Shown: positions 1-11,676, counted from the first letter of the stretch. The stretch: DNA of 64,000 bases from Ramazzottius varieornatus (GCA_001949185.1 BDGG01000008.1:1813576-1877575); one strand, 5' to 3'. Notes: a model not told the origin generated them from the sequence alone. Translations and numbers: made by a program.

Positions 1-1712
1 CATGGTAAAACAACGAGATCAGTGCGCAGTTGGGTTTGAACAAGGGCCCAAATACCAATCTGGCACAAATTTTTCCCCGTTGTTTCTTGTAATAAAACTA
101 AAATTGAAGTGTTTCAGAAGCCTAGTTAATCGAAAAAAGTTTCAATTTGATCCTTTTACTAATCTCAATTATGTAACAGTTTTACTTCCGCGATCTCGAG
201 GTCTCGCTAATCAAACTTGGAAACGGTCGCTCAGCGGAATCCACTTTAGTTATCGTCACCCACTGGAATTGAGAATTAATTAGTGGTATTCACACTCAGT
301 AACGTTACTGCCACCGAGTTTCAGCAAAGGCTGCTATCTGCAAGGTTTCATTCCAGTATCACGTGAAATAGTAGGTTTCCACCCCAGAGTCCAGCAACAA
401 TCAGACGGATATTACTGTGGACCGCATTCTCTTGCGATCTAACTCTGTCCACTGGCTAATACTTTGGACACTGCGTCATAAGGTAGTCGTGGCCACTTTA
501 CGCTTGTGACGTATAAGTGACGTAGTGTACATAGTTTTAGCCAGTGGACAAAGTTAAGTCCACTTCCTTGTACTGTAATGTTTCTTGAACTTCGCGAATT
601 ACGGCATAGCGAGCGTGTGCAGTATGCGTCATCATCCTCAAACTTCACGCTGACTGTGACGTCAGGTCGCGAAGTTCAAGAAGTATTACAGTACGGCGCG
701 ACAAGCAGACGAATAATTCGAAACACCCGTGCAGCCCTGCGCCGGAATGAGTGGTTGGCGTTTTTCTACATCTGTACCAATCGGCGTTGAGGCCGTTGTT
801 CAGCGTATTTGATATCTGAGTATCTTGATACGAGAATGCGTCCAAATGGTATCTGACCAAATTGTTCAGGAGACCATTTTAAAGTTCCTGCGCCCAGAGT
901 TAAACTCAAACTCAGACGTTCCTCTCCATCAAACAGACCCCGAGAAACACCAATCCGAAACCAGAATCAACTTTAAACCACAAGTTAGCACGTTATAACG
1001 AGCGAGGTGGAAGCAGCGAAAGCATTGGTTCTTGCTCAAATCAGCACGTGCTCGGTCTCATACGCAGTGCGCAATTATTTTGATCCACTAATCAATCATC
1101 AAGATTGTGGAGGCACCGCGCACTGCCAGTGCTCGGTGGTGCGCGTCTCCAGCAGAAGCTTGTTGCTGCTGCTGCCAAGACTGGCTCTGAAAACCGCTGT
1201 ATTGTTCAAGTTGTAACCTCAAATTCTTCAGCCACTCGTTTCGGTTTCATCACTACGGCAAAGTGCGGCAAATCGAACCCGTGGTACAGTTCAATATTTC
1301 AAACGACTTGATGTTGTAAAAGGCATTTCGGAGAGAAAACACTTTAAACGCATTCTCGTATGCAGACACCCATTTATGCTGTAGACGTATTTTCCACTAT
1401 AGTTAACCCATACTGATCTCAGTCAGGCATAAGAGCAGTTACTGCCTTCCTGCTCTTTGGTCCCCATCTCAGCGCTACGTTACCTTTCCGATTCTCCCTA
1501 ACTTAACTCCCTCCAAAATCAAAGGCTGTTGCAAAGTCAGCCTGTCTACAATAGTTATACTCGCCTGAGTGCTCTATTCATTCCCAGTCACATCATTCCT
1601 ACTTGTTCGCGAGCCGTCAGTCTAAAGCGACATTCCACAGAAGGAAACTGGTGAACAGCGTCTAGACTTAATTCACGTCTAACTTTAACTCGTCCAACCT
1701 CAGTCTCCCAAC
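1..1712. other. Intergenic, no gene recognised
   Basis: No convincing coding region is visible. Short open frames here lack domains, splice context and a consistent coding pattern. Part of the stretch is a small inverted-repeat element (568-694), with a second weaker inverted pair outside it around 446-458 and 536-549. Confidence 0.6.
568..694. repeat. Short inverted-repeat element (MITE-like)
   Basis: Positions 568-597 and 667-694 are near-perfect reverse complements. The shared core runs from GTACTGTAAT through TTCTTGAACTTCGCGA. About 70 bp separates the arms. The size and non-coding centre suit a small hairpin or MITE. No transposase and no clear target duplication were seen. Confidence 0.6.
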
Positions 1713-2759
1713 ATGAACGATACTATCGGCGGTTTTTCCGTCTCGAACCTTACCATCCCCATCGACGCCTGTGCATCTCCTTCCTTTGCATTTACCTCTC
1801 CTCAACGCCTTGCCGTCTATATTTTAGCCATCCCCCAAACCATTCTTACCATTATCATGAATATCTTAGTACTGCTGACATTTGTTTTCAACAAAAACCT
1901 ACGCACTGCCCAGCATTTTAATTTCCTTAATCTGGCTCTTTGTGATTTCATCATTGCATGTGTGGCTCTCCCTTCCCGCCTCACTCTGGATCTGCACGGA
2001 TGTTGGCCTGCGCCTTACGCATTCTGTCGGCTCTATAAGCTCCTTGACTGGATCACCACGTCGGAAGCAGCTTTTACCGTAATCCTCATCGCCGTTACTC
2101 GTTACCGCATGATCACACGTGGCGCTGTGTACAACCAGGAAGAGACTTCGAGGAAGGTAATCAACCGGATAATCCTTACCTGGATCATCAATATCCTGCT
2201 CTACGGACCTGTTCAGTTCGTGGATAAGTACACGCGTATTAGCATCACCGGAGTTGGCCAATGCAGTACAGAATTCTTCCAAATATCCTGGTTGGGAAAT
2301 TTATTGGTCTTTACAAACAATATCCTTCCGCCGGTAATCGTGGTTGTCATTTACGCCTTCGTGTTCCACGCCTTACGAGGTCGAACGAACCAGATTGCTG
2401 CCAACCCGTCTAACGCTCAAAGTGCCGCTAACAGCACGAGACCGAAAGAGAATCGTGCTGCGAAGCAGGGAAGAGCTCTGATGTTACTGACAGCGTCTTT
2501 CCTTCTAACATCGTGCCCTGTTGGGATAATCAGTATCGTCATGTTCGCTAACGACTCGCTGACGATCTTCCAGGTTTACCTGTTTCTCCTTTACCTGCTT
2601 TACTTCAATAGTCTGATGAATACACTTGTCTACACCAGTAAGGTACCTGCGATGAAGACGGGAATGCAGAAGTTGCTGTGCATGCGTCCTGGCACAGCCA
2701 TGGACAGAATGGCTCGTGGCACGATTACAGCTGTCGAAACGAAGAACGAAAACTCCTAG
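1713..2759 (+). CDS. Class A (rhodopsin-like) G-protein-coupled receptor, amine-receptor type
   Basis: A 348-residue intronless gene encoding a seven-helix membrane receptor that should signal through heterotrimeric G proteins. Helix landmarks are visible: Asn in TM1 (MNILVLLTF), Asp in TM2 (LALCDFII), the Cys that starts TM3, Trp in TM4 (ILTWII), Pro in TM5 (NILPPVIV) and Pro in TM6 (TSCPVG). TM3 carries an Asp seven residues after its Cys (CRLYKLLD). This is the position that binds the amine in aminergic receptors, so a biogenic-amine or histamine/muscarinic-like ligand is plausible. The DRY motif is TRY, TM7 has NTLVY instead of NPxxY, and the usual Trp of CWxP is missing. The N-terminus has candidate N-glycosylation sites. 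The chosen ATG follows an in-frame-free leader and gives a normal-length N-tail. An AATAAA lies at 3019-3024. The exact ligand cannot be told. Confidence 0.9.
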   Translation: MNDTIGGFSVSNLTIPIDACASPSFAFTSPQRLAVYILAIPQTILTIIMNILVLLTFVFNKNLRTAQHFNFLNLALCDFIIACVALPSRLTLDLHGCWPAPYAFCRLYKLLDWITTSEAAFTVILIAVTRYRMITRGAVYNQEETSRKVINRIILTWIINILLYGPVQFVDKYTRISITGVGQCSTEFFQISWLGNLLVFTNNILPPVIVVVIYAFVFHALRGRTNQIAANPSNAQSAANSTRPKENRAAKQGRALMLLTASFLLTSCPVGIISIVMFANDSLTIFQVYLFLLYLLYFNSLMNTLVYTSKVPAMKTGMQKLLCMRPGTAMDRMARGTITAVETKNENS

Positions 2760-4776
2760 ACCGACTGAATTAGTTCGAGACTTGTTACAGCGAAGACTGT
2801 GCCGAGGCTTTTCACCTGAAACTAGCAATGTGGTGCCACTCTCTGCAACTTATCCCTGTCACTTAGCAAACTGGAAGTAGGGAAGGTTCGGTGCGGTGCA
2901 GTGATTTAAAGGGTGTTTCCGCCAAGTGGCTACCACTTCGTAATTTTCATGCTCTCTCAAAGCAGTGCGTGTTCGTCGTCACGACACTATTTTGCTGGTC
3001 GAACTTATGCTACCTTTGAATAAAAACTTGGCCTGTAAATATGTCCATGGGAAGTCAAGACTCAACCCGAGACTGGGGAAAGTGCAATCACGTAGCTGCT
3101 CCGAAGCGAACTTTTCGCTCCTTCTCCCTCCGGAGAAAATCTCGTCTTACTCATCCACACTTCTGTATTGAAACCGCTCATTCGACGTTGTACAACCATG
3201 ATTTAGCTCTTGAAAAAATATGCTGCGTCATCGTACCATCCGCCGATTGAATGATGGAACAATCATTTAGTAGAATCATGCCGAAAAATAACGCGAACGC
3301 CAGAAATAGTTCTCTCGAGATGGTTTTGGTCATTTACCGACATTCAAAAGCATGGACAGGTAACCAACTTTCATCTCCGTGGAGGACGGTGAAGAACAGT
3401 GAAGAACGGTGAAGAACGGTGAAAGCCTTGAAAGTGTACTATCAATCGACTGATTGACTGATTGACTGATTAAGATTGTTATATCAGTGCGCGCAAACAT
3501 TCACCGAGTATTCTGACGTACTACTGGTCACCGACGAGCTTTTAAACCGAGCACTGCTGAGTTGATTGACAATTTACACTGGGCTGGGTGTTAGAAGGAG
3601 CGAGATGGAAATGGCCAATGGAATTTGCGCATGCGGCGAATCAAAACCGTTATTGGTCGTAGGATAATTAAGCTCCCGTTTAATTGTCACGCCCATTATC
3701 GACGGTTAATTTTTTGGTACACTGTAGCATCAGGATACTCCCCTCCCCCGACATTAGATTTGATTGATGTGTTCGGCCACAATACCGCTTCAGTTTGGTA
3801 CTCGAGCACGCCAAAAAAACAACCAAATATTACTGTAGTGCTCATAGTTCATCGCGCACTCAACCACGTGATGAGTCATCATTACCCCCGTGTGATCAGC
3901 TGTTTAGATTAGGTGTACACTCCCAACCGAGCATCATTTACTGATCCTGTGGTTGAGTGCACGATATCAAGACGGAAATATTACAATCTCGACGAATGCG
4001 GAAAAAATGTTCAGTTCGCTAAAAAAACACTATCTGTATGTGTCGTATCTTTCAGCCCAGTTTGAGTTTGACTAGTCCGGTATATGACCGTGAATCGCGC
4101 GCTGCCAGCGCCGGAATTCGAAGTACGTCATACAGGGGCTCTAACTTACCCGCTAGGTGGCAGGTATTACTAGACTGGTTCAATGCTTGTCTGGAACACA
4201 CTTTTCGTAAATTTGCTGCGTCCGCGCAGTACGTATACTTACATAACGATGCACTCCCGTAGGGGGTTGCACAAGCAGTAAAGCCGGACCGGAGCTGTAC
4301 TTCCCGTATACGATTAAGTGCTGGGCGGACGCAGCGAACTTTTACAATAGTTGAACCTGCACCAAAATGGACTTTTACACCTCAGTATACGAGTCAACCT
4401 GCGACTGTTACGTACTACGGTGACGTGTACGCATAACTGCGAATTAAAAAACTGTAAGGCAATAAATAACTCGTGAAGCAAAAACTGATGGTCTTACCGC
4501 TGCCAGCCTTTCTGGAGAGCTGATTCGACACCTTTATTTTTTGAGGGCAATATCACTGGAGCTTTTGCACGTTCGAGGAACACAGATTTGATCGAGATAA
4601 CAAAATACACCGCTACAATATCTGCAGCAATCCAAGCAGTCTGTAGACAAATATTTCTCAACCTTAAATCGTACAATTCATCCAAGTATTACGTGACTCC
4701 ATCTTGCTCCTTCCCGCTTTCGCTTTAATGGTTTGTGCTAGGGAATGGTAACGAAGATTTTCCGTCCACATCGTCA
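2760..4776. other. Intergenic with short repeats
   Basis: No gene recognised. It holds a likely polyadenylation signal for the receptor gene (AATAAA, 3019-3024), a short tandem run of a GAAGAACGGT-like unit near 3390-3421, a GATTGACT-like tandem near 3447-3471, and an inverted-repeat element at 3831-3990. Around 4198-4350 there is a weaker imperfect inverted pair containing GCTGCGTCCGC and its complement. Confidence 0.55.
3831..3990. repeat. Inverted-repeat element sharing arms with 49337-49493
   Basis: The left arm (3831-3870) contains TACTGTAGTGCT and CGCGCACTCAACCACGTG. The right arm carries the imperfect complement (GTGGTTGAGTGCACGAT, 3949-3965). The same arm sequence recurs at 49337-49493, so this is a dispersed non-autonomous family rather than a chance hairpin. 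Confidence 0.6.
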
Positions 4777-5820
4777 TTAACCAAACCAGGGTTTCCTGGT
4801 CGTATCCATGACTGTACCGTCAGAGTTAAGAGCAGCTTTTTTCGCGTCTTCTTGTTTCTTGTTCTTCAGGTATCCTGCTCCGGCTCCAACAGCTGCTCCA
4901 CCAGCAATACCTTGCTTTACTGAGACCTGCAACCAAAAACCGTGCTCCAAGAATATCAATCCTTTGGACCATTTTCGTATCGAGAAGAACGCAAAACTTG
5001 CAAATCCATGTATTCGAGCATCTGTACTTACCCCAGGGATAAATATGGCCGCAATACCTCCTCCAATTGCACCAAGAATACCACCGCTGACTACACCGGC
5101 ACGCTTCACTCTCAGATTTTCTTCTAATTCAACCGGTACGCAACCTACGAGTAACATAAGGGATCAGACTGTGTTAAAATTACACCCGCACCACAAAGTT
5201 TTAACACGATGAAAGATATTGATTTGCCTGATCACGATACTAAGATATACGGGTAGCTGCGGCCCATTCCCAGTGCAACCAACCTCTGACCAAAATTGTT
5301 CAGGAAATCAGTTTTAAGTTTTAGGACCCCAAGGGCAAAGTTGAATTGCCAACGCTATCTTACGCAGCAGACATCGCGGAACACGATGGTGAAGTCCATT
5401 GGGCCGTCTGACCAGTAGTCAGATGGCTACGTTGGAAAAGTCTGAAGGGGTTAAGTATTTTTCACTCAGAAAGTTTTGAAGTTAGGATGGCGTCATGTAG
5501 CATGAAAATGCGTAGGTAGTCGTTCTGGCATACAGCCCCCTGAAAGGGGTTTCACTTAGTGATAACCCCTGAAATATTCCAGAGTGTCTTCCCAGAAGAG
5601 CGAACATTTCTCAGAGACTTTGAACCACGGCGAGGTACGGTAAACTTACCGCACGATGCCCCTTGATATTCCCAACAACTTCAAGTCAAAAACGCCACTT
5701 CGGAAGCAAAATTGATTGTACTGGGAATGGGCCGCAGCTACCCATATGATGACAGGGACACTTACTGGCTGATAAAACGAAACAAGCGAGGAAGGCTATA
5801 CAGATCTGGTAGGCTTCCAT
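4777..5820 (-). CDS. Small secreted glycine-zipper protein (cluster member 1)
   Basis: Three exons read on the minus strand: 5820-5766, 5144-5032 and 4926-4777, giving 105 residues. Exon 1 is 55 nt and encodes a signal peptide starting MEAYQICIAFL; it ends in phase 1 before GTAAGT. Exon 2 opens with the only Cys of the secreted part (CVPVE), followed by a basic site RVKR. A Gly/Ala-rich stretch with repeated GxxxG spacing comes next, then a Lys-rich hydrophilic tail. R-x-K-R is the consensus of furin-type convertases, so removal of a short pro-segment is inferred. Glycine zippers usually pack helices inside membranes or drive self-assembly. Intron 2 is only 105 bp and would also read through in frame. 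Intron 1 hosts a MITE. No known family name is recognised, and the function is unknown. Confidence 0.8.
5251..5743. repeat. MITE-like element inside intron 1 of cluster member 1
   Basis: The ends are reverse complements: 5251-5278 (GGGTAGCTGCGGCCCATTCC...) and 5717-5743. Internal sequence near 5293-5345 (TTGTTCAGGAAATCAGTTTTAAGTTTTAGG, in two pieces) resembles that at 25007-25045 and more weakly 868-900. This indicates a shared non-autonomous family. The element lies wholly within the intron between the signal-peptide exon and exon 2. Confidence 0.65.
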
Positions 5821-6818
5821 GATACCGAAAAGTAAGACCGCTGAATGAATCTCACGATGAGATTTCAATAATCTATCTACACGTCACCACGTCTATCTAT
5901 CGTCACGAAATTGCAGAAGGGACTATTTTAGTTTATGAAGTGAGAGATTTAACTGTCTGAACATCAACACACGAGCTGTACAAATGTTATTTTCTTATGT
6001 TCGCTGCGTACTCCGATCGGCAAGTTAAGACGTCACAAAGAACAATAGACAGATGGGCGGAACTATAATGAGACCTGTTTTTTTGAAGTACTTGGCTGAC
6101 TCAATCGATCGCGACTTGCAGCAAAACTTAGTAAACGAGAAGCAGTTAACGAATTCAGAAGTTAACAAACACCAATTTTAGTGTATTGATTCAGTTGCAA
6201 GTACTTTACCATGACTCACACCAGTTTCCAGGTACCTGTTGCTTCCCCATCAGGTGTCTTTCACTGCTGAACAGCAACGCAAACAGACGTAATCAGAATT
6301 TTCTTTGGCTTCCGCATGGAAGCCTGTTGAGGAAGTAAACAATACATCACTTGAAGAACCTCCTACTTCCTACTTCACCACAAAGTAAGTCTGTTTGTCA
6401 AGAAACGCTGACAGTACGTGTACCGCCTCGCCCAGTTGCACTCAATCAGAAGTTGCTGTTTTTTCACCTCGATGAATCGCAAGTCACCTTAGTCAAGTGC
6501 ACGGAAACACTCTCTGAGATCTCAAAACTCAAGTGCCTCCAAAAAGAGAATTCGAAGCAGATATGTAAATAGGTCGTAAATATTCAGTCAGCGTATTGCT
6601 CCAAGAGCGCTAGCTTTCCATGCATTCGCAAGATGAAACGGATTACAAGTCGTAAAGCTCTGAGTATGAAGGAAGGACAATGAAAACAATTTGGCTACCG
6701 GAGAAAAAAACAAAATCCTGTTGGATAAGCCAGGACAGCGACAGGAGTGAAATTTCCGTAGGTATTACGGTTAGGTTTCTGTGTATGCCGCCAGCCATCG
6801 ATGATTTTGGCAGATGAG
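5821..6818. other. Intergenic, nothing recognised
   Basis: This is the spacer between cluster members 1 and 2. It presumably holds the promoter of member 1 (upstream of 5820) and the 3' end of member 2. No coding exon, repeat with clear ends or RNA gene was seen. Confidence 0.5.
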
Positions 6819-7458
6819 TTATCCGCCGAAGAAGCGCGAACCGCTGGACTGATAACCCTGATTACTTCCGTACATTGATGGAGAGCCTTGATAGTTACTG
6901 GCCATGGAAGGCCTGTTGTTCTTCCAAGCAGTCGAGAGGCCTCCAATTCCGGCTCCCAAGGCAGCACCTATCAAATACCAGTGTTCAATGATGCACCACG
7001 TCAATTATGCGCCACCATAAAGCGGATGAAGTTCCCTGAGCTATCAGTAAGGAACGGCTGACTTTCTGTACAACGTGTGTTTGTAAATATCCCAGAGCTT
7101 CTCTTCCTAGCCTTGAACTGTATTTGAAGTATACAACAGTACTGTACCTTGTTTCCAGGACATTCCTGGAATCATCGCACCTAGCAGTCCACCTCCAATC
7201 GCCCCTCCGCCGATACCTTGCATGTAGCTTGCTCGTTTCTCCCGGAACAAATGGACGGGCCACGCGGCGGGCGAGCAGCCTGCAAAAAAAGTCACAATCG
7301 TTTTGCTATTCGACCTTCGAAGGTCACTCTGACAACTTTCTCAGAGAGGAACCCAGAAATCCTTGTCGGAATCTCAGTGCGAGATGCTTAATGTAACACT
7401 TACTGATTGACAAGACACATGCGGCAAGAACAAGGATGTACACATGGCAGCGAGCCAT
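6819..7458 (-). CDS. Small secreted glycine-zipper protein (cluster member 2)
   Basis: Three exons on the minus strand: 7458-7404, 7279-7148 and 6967-6819, giving 111 residues. Exon 1 is 55 nt and encodes a signal peptide (MARCHVYILVLAACVLSI), ending in phase 1 before GTAAGT. Exon 2 begins with Cys in CSPAAW, then a basic site REKR, then a glycine zipper (GIGGGAIGGGLLGAMIPG). Exon 3 adds a second short zipper (GAALGAGIGG) and a Ser/Gly/Tyr/Gln-rich tail ending in FFGG. The order signal peptide, C-x-P, R-x-K-R, zipper is the same as in member 1, and both keep an I-P-G-[VM]-S block followed by KQG at the second intron. This places them as close paralogues. A furin-type cut after REKR is inferred. 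Function is unknown. Confidence 0.8.
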
Positions 7459-8379
7459 TCTAGAAGTCCGAAGCCGAAAAACAGCGAAAAGTCCAACCTC
7501 AGCGGTATTGGTTTTGGGAAAGGAAGTTTTGTGTGCGGGTTGTGAACGACTTTGCTTCAATACTTGGGATCGTTTAAATATTCTCCATAGGTGGATTTTG
7601 GTGAATTTGTTTACCGTTGTTTTGAAAAGATTTCGTTCATTCGTTACTTCATCCTTGACCCTGACGACGGCTCATCAACTTCGGCAGTATACGTCAGCAA
7701 AATGGAACTAAAAGGTTGGCACTTTCCTAAGAGTACCTGTAAAGTAATCCTGAGCTTATTGTTTACCATGTAACAAACACGGCATTGATTCGGACCAGCG
7801 CAATCGATCAGATAGCACTCAGCATTCGTCTCTAGCGAGGATAAAATACACTAGTATAGCATTTGTGTCCGGCATTCGCACTGTATTGAGATTTCGCACA
7901 AGGATTACTCTCTGCTAATGATCTTTCCTCACAAACCTCTCGCGTTTTCTGTCGTAATGATTACCTTTGAGCTTGCTGTGGTTGTACGTTAGGCTTGTTC
8001 CGAAACCGTAAAGCAACGCCGCTTAAGCCGGTTTCTCAGCATGACTTGCAGATGTTTGGTATTGGCATTGGCTAATAACTATTGTTGTATTATGGTCATG
8101 TGATTACCGGTAGCCAAGCACTTTCTTTATTGTGTAAATCGTGCAGTGTTTTTTGTGACTTTGTGACCCTTGAGTATGCATGGCACGAAAGGTGTAACAA
8201 GCTTTGCAAGGAGGAACAAGCGTTTCGGAAAAAACAACTCAATCAACAGCCAAATAAAATTGCCGGGGGAAAAATCCAGCACGTAAACAAACAATCTGGC
8301 TCAGTAAAGTGTAACTGCTAAACTACATGATTTGTCATGAGCGTAAATATCAACAATTCCTTGCATTAAGATGAAGAAG
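7459..8379. other. Intergenic, nothing recognised
   Basis: Spacer between cluster members 2 and 3. Open frames on both strands are short and lack splice or domain support. No repeat with paired ends was found. Confidence 0.5.
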
Positions 8380-8933
8380 TTAACCCATTATGCCGCTGAA
8401 AAAGCCTTTCTTTGTAGTCGCGCTTCCGTCGTCGCTGGTAGAAATTGAGGAGTCCGTCACAGCCTTGTTCTTGCTGTTCCTTCCAGCCAAGAATCCGGCA
8501 CCACCACCTATTAACGCTCCGGCAGCGGCGCCCTTCTTGGCGTCAAAGTTTGGGTTGAACTTCTGTCCGAAGTGACCGATCAAGGCTCCAAGCGCTGCTC
8601 CACCGAGACCTCCAGTGATGGTCTGACTTGCCTGACGTTTTTCTCTCAGCTCCGAATCGACCGGAAAACAACCTAGAAATACGAACAGGTCTAGTCCAAT
8701 CGAAATACAGATGCCATACGAGGCCGGCAAACAATTTGGGACAATCGTCATTTCAAGTGGCGCAAGTTTTCACCAAACGACAAAGAAAACTACGCGACTC
8801 AAGACAGCAATCGTTTCGAGGTTGTTTAGCGGCCTCCCAGATGCTTTTGGATGGGGTGCGGTGAAATCTTGAACTTACTGGCAGAGATGACGAAGGTGGC
8901 AAGGAAAGCCATGCAGATCTGGAACGTATTCAT
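8380..8933 (-). CDS. Small secreted glycine-zipper protein (cluster member 3)
   Basis: Two exons on the minus strand: 8933-8879 (55 nt) and 8672-8380, giving 115 residues. Exon 1 encodes a signal peptide (MNTFQICMAFLATFVISA) very like that of member 1, again ending in phase 1 before GTAAGT. Exon 2 starts with CFPVDSE, then the basic site REKR, then two GxxxG-rich blocks (GGLGGAALGALIGHFG and GAAAGALIGGGAGFLAG) separated by a short polar linker. A Ser/Thr/Asp tail ends in a Lys/Phe/Gly segment. The second intron of members 1 and 2 is absent, so intron loss or gain has occurred within the family. The double zipper could form a helical hairpin. The Cys is the only one outside the signal peptide, so any disulfide would be between molecules. 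Role unknown. Confidence 0.8.
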
Positions 8934-10041
8934 TTTCAACGGGAAGGAGGGTGGGAAGCGGTGGTGCAAACTTGGGCAAGGTAGTCGCAACGATCGAGCA
9001 GGAACAAAGGCAGAGTAATACCGTGGTCGAGGTGAAAACTCGAGTTGCTGAATACTGAATGAGCTACGGCCACTGCATGATGAGGAAGTAAGTGTTTGTT
9101 GGCCAAATTATATATCACGAAGTGGTTTGACAAAAAACGTCTCGGCCAACCTTGGATAAACAATTCCGGTCTTGTCTTGTATTGTGCGTCACTGTCGACA
9201 GGTGAAGACGCGGAACAGGTAAGTCGACTTTCCGCTACCTAGCCTACGTACCCGCAACTACCGCGAAATGGACCCCAGTGAGTCATGCCCACTTCAAGAA
9301 CAACCGTGCGTTGGTTCGAACAATGAGATAAGTTCGTGAGAGTACGCTCCACTTTCGCGAGCTTCTAATAACTTAGCATAGCCAGCACACAGACACTCGA
9401 GAAATGGCTTTGTGGCAGAATGGCGCGCATGCATTCCAGATCTGAAGGTGGATTGATCATCGAATTTCTCTACAGTGGACAGCCGGTAGACTTGATGTTT
9501 CTTCGTTTTTACATAACCGAACTCAAAGCACAGAACTGAGTGGAGCCTTAGAAAACAATATCGAACGAAAGAAGCGTTGCGCTTCTCCAACTAGAGAAAT
9601 GTGAAGAGCGCCACCTGTCGCTATCAGCCTCTGACGCGGAAATTGAGAAAGGGCTTCCGGCACCATATTATAGTAGTGTCCCTTTCTAGAACTGGCTAGT
9701 GGTTCTGACCATTGGAAAGGCCGAGCAAAGGAGGCAAACCATTGTAGAGCGAGCACTTTTACTTGTGACTCACAGTACGGTTCCCCAGTAAAATTTTTAA
9801 TCGCCCCGATCAACTGGCGTGTCTTTTTTCAGTACTGTGTTTGCGATATCTGAAAGCTCGAAGAATCTGATCGTCCATTGAAATCTCGACAGACTTAAAA
9901 AACACCGAACAATACTGACGTTGCTCACTTCTAAAGACCATACACTCGCTTTTCCTGTTGAACACCGACTTCGTGTGCGTTGTGTCCAATAGATCGTATA
10001 TTCTCTCCAAATCAACTAGAAAGTTATATTCCGGATACACT
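8934..10041. other. Intergenic with a duplicated segment
   Basis: No gene recognised. The segment 9694-9900 is repeated, diverged, at 13492-13664 in the same orientation. Both share GGTTCTGACCA and, near the end, GATATCTGAAAGCTCGAA and CTGATCGTCCATT. The sequence upstream of 10041 may hold the promoter of the tentative + strand gene that follows. Confidence 0.5.
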
Positions 10042-10640
10042 ATGAAGACCGCGATCTTTGCACTATTTCCTAACATCGTCTCTGTCCGTAAGTAAACAAC
10101 TTCACATTGCCGAATACCTTTTCAGGTGCTGTTTCCCGTCTGTCTGGCCTATGAGTCCATGAAACGCATGGCCGACGCGGCCTGTATAAAATGTATTAAA
10201 ACTGACGCACGGTGTCATGTGAAGCGATCAGTTTTGCCCTGCGATTGGCCCAAGCCAGTAACGTCACGCTGCCACTGTGGTACCTTCAATACGAGCCGCG
10301 TCGGCCTTGACGAAACAGGCTTCGTTTTCGAACATTAGTTAGTCTGTCCGTGAACCATCACGCCATCAACAAGAGGAAAAGTAACATCGCGGTCCTGTCC
10401 ACCAGCAACGAAGCCTTACCATCAGCCGACCTCCCTGTCAACAGCGCGGGACCCACTAATGCAACCTCTGCTGTCACAAGAGGTGTTGCACCCGGTCAAT
10501 CAGCCCGCTCGTCGGGACCCCTAGTTACTCCTGTCGACCAGCCCGCAGTGACGGTTGTTGCGTCCAACCCACCTGTTGTTGTGGTACCTACTGCTGTTCT
10601 GCCTGTTGATGCTGTGCCCGTGGCACCACGCCACCCGTGA
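10042..10640 (+). CDS. Tentative Val/Pro-rich secreted protein, possibly broken
   Basis: A possible two-exon gene: 10042-10087 encodes a hydrophobic start (MKTAIFALFPNIVSV) ending GTC C before GTAAGT, the same junction as exon 1 of cluster member 5. An acceptor at 10338 joins in phase to a frame that runs to a stop at 10638-10640. The predicted product has a basic NKRK site and a Val/Pro/Ala-rich tail (NPPVVVVPTAVLPVDAVPVA). The tail resembles the C-terminal part of cluster member 4 in composition and motif (APVVVV, PVVVVPVAG). A second, equally protein-like frame continues from 10637 to 10924 one frame off, so either a small intron or a frameshift disrupts the gene. The acceptor has a weak pyrimidine tract. 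It could be a real divergent member, a pseudogene, or chance. Confidence 0.35.
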
Positions 10641-11116
10641 TTACTTTGGCAAACGCAGCTGCCCTTCAAGACCAGGTCGACACTGCCCATGGACTGCCTG
10701 CCGCAGACTCGCGTTTGAATGTCGGAATGAACTTAGCTGCCGCTAGCGAGGCCTCCGTCGTCGACCATAACAACGCAGTCATTAATGCGATAACCAACTC
10801 GAGACCAGCGGCAGATGCGGCACCGCCGCTGGTTATTACAGTACGAAAACCGGGTTCTCCTTTGAGCACATGCAATCAACTGAGCCTTTCATTCTGGTGG
10901 AACATTTCGAGCCTGTTAAGTTAGCCAAACTTTGCCGTTTATGTGCGCCACGTTCGTTATGTTATCATTCGCGTTACTTTCTCTCGATCACGTTCCCAAG
11001 TTTTAATTGTTGGGACGACAAACCAAAAAGTAAAAGGCCAGAAAAAGAAATGGATACTTTCAGCTTGATCCAAATATCAAGTACGACGCTGCTGGAGGTG
11101 AATAAGAAATACTTCT

Positions 11117-11676
11117 TTACGCACTGGTGGCGGATCCGCTTATGGTGGGATTAACCCCAGTAGCCTCTCCAGAAGATACACGTACCCCTGCTACAGGGAC
11201 CACTACTACAGGGACAGCTGTGGCGACGTCGACGGTGGCAGGTATCACAACGGCGGGTGCGGCAGTGGCCACCACCACCACCGGCGCTCTCGGTGCATTA
11301 GTTATCCCACCAACCGGCGCACTTCGAACCCCGTTAGCAGCAGACTCCTGGTTGGACTTGTGGACCTCATGACCGATGAATCCACCGATGATTCCACCTA
11401 CCACAGTTCCAACAGGCCCCGCTACTACAGTTCCGGCCGCGGCTCCGAGAGCAGCTCCACCAAGTGTATCGCGCTTCTCGCGGACCTCTGTCTGGGATTC
11501 CAAGCTCGATACAGGAAGACAGTCTGAAAGCGTAATATACTGTATTGGGAGCGAATCGAATCAAACTCAGAGCGTGTAGAGCGCAAATGAAGAGCGCTCC
11601 AGTACTGCGAAAATGACTCACTGCAAGTGGCGATACAGACAGCGAGAACCATCATCTTCACTTTTCCTGAACCCAT
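11117..11676 (-). CDS. Secreted glycine-zipper protein with Val/Pro-rich tail (cluster member 4)
   Basis: Two exons on the minus strand: 11676-11622 (55 nt) and 11523-11117, giving 153 residues. Exon 1 encodes MGSGKVKMMVLAVCIATC and ends in phase 1 before GTGAGT. Exon 2 starts with Asn-Cys in NCLPVSS, then the basic site VREKR. A long glycine zipper follows (GGAALGAAAG, then AGPVGTVVGGIIGGFIGHE). The remaining 80 residues form a low-complexity Val/Pro/Ala/Thr tail rich in APVVV-type repeats. The AGPVG...GHE block recurs several times in member 5, linking the two. A furin-type cut after REKR is inferred. The low-complexity tail could be structural or mucin-like. Function unknown. Confidence 0.75.
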
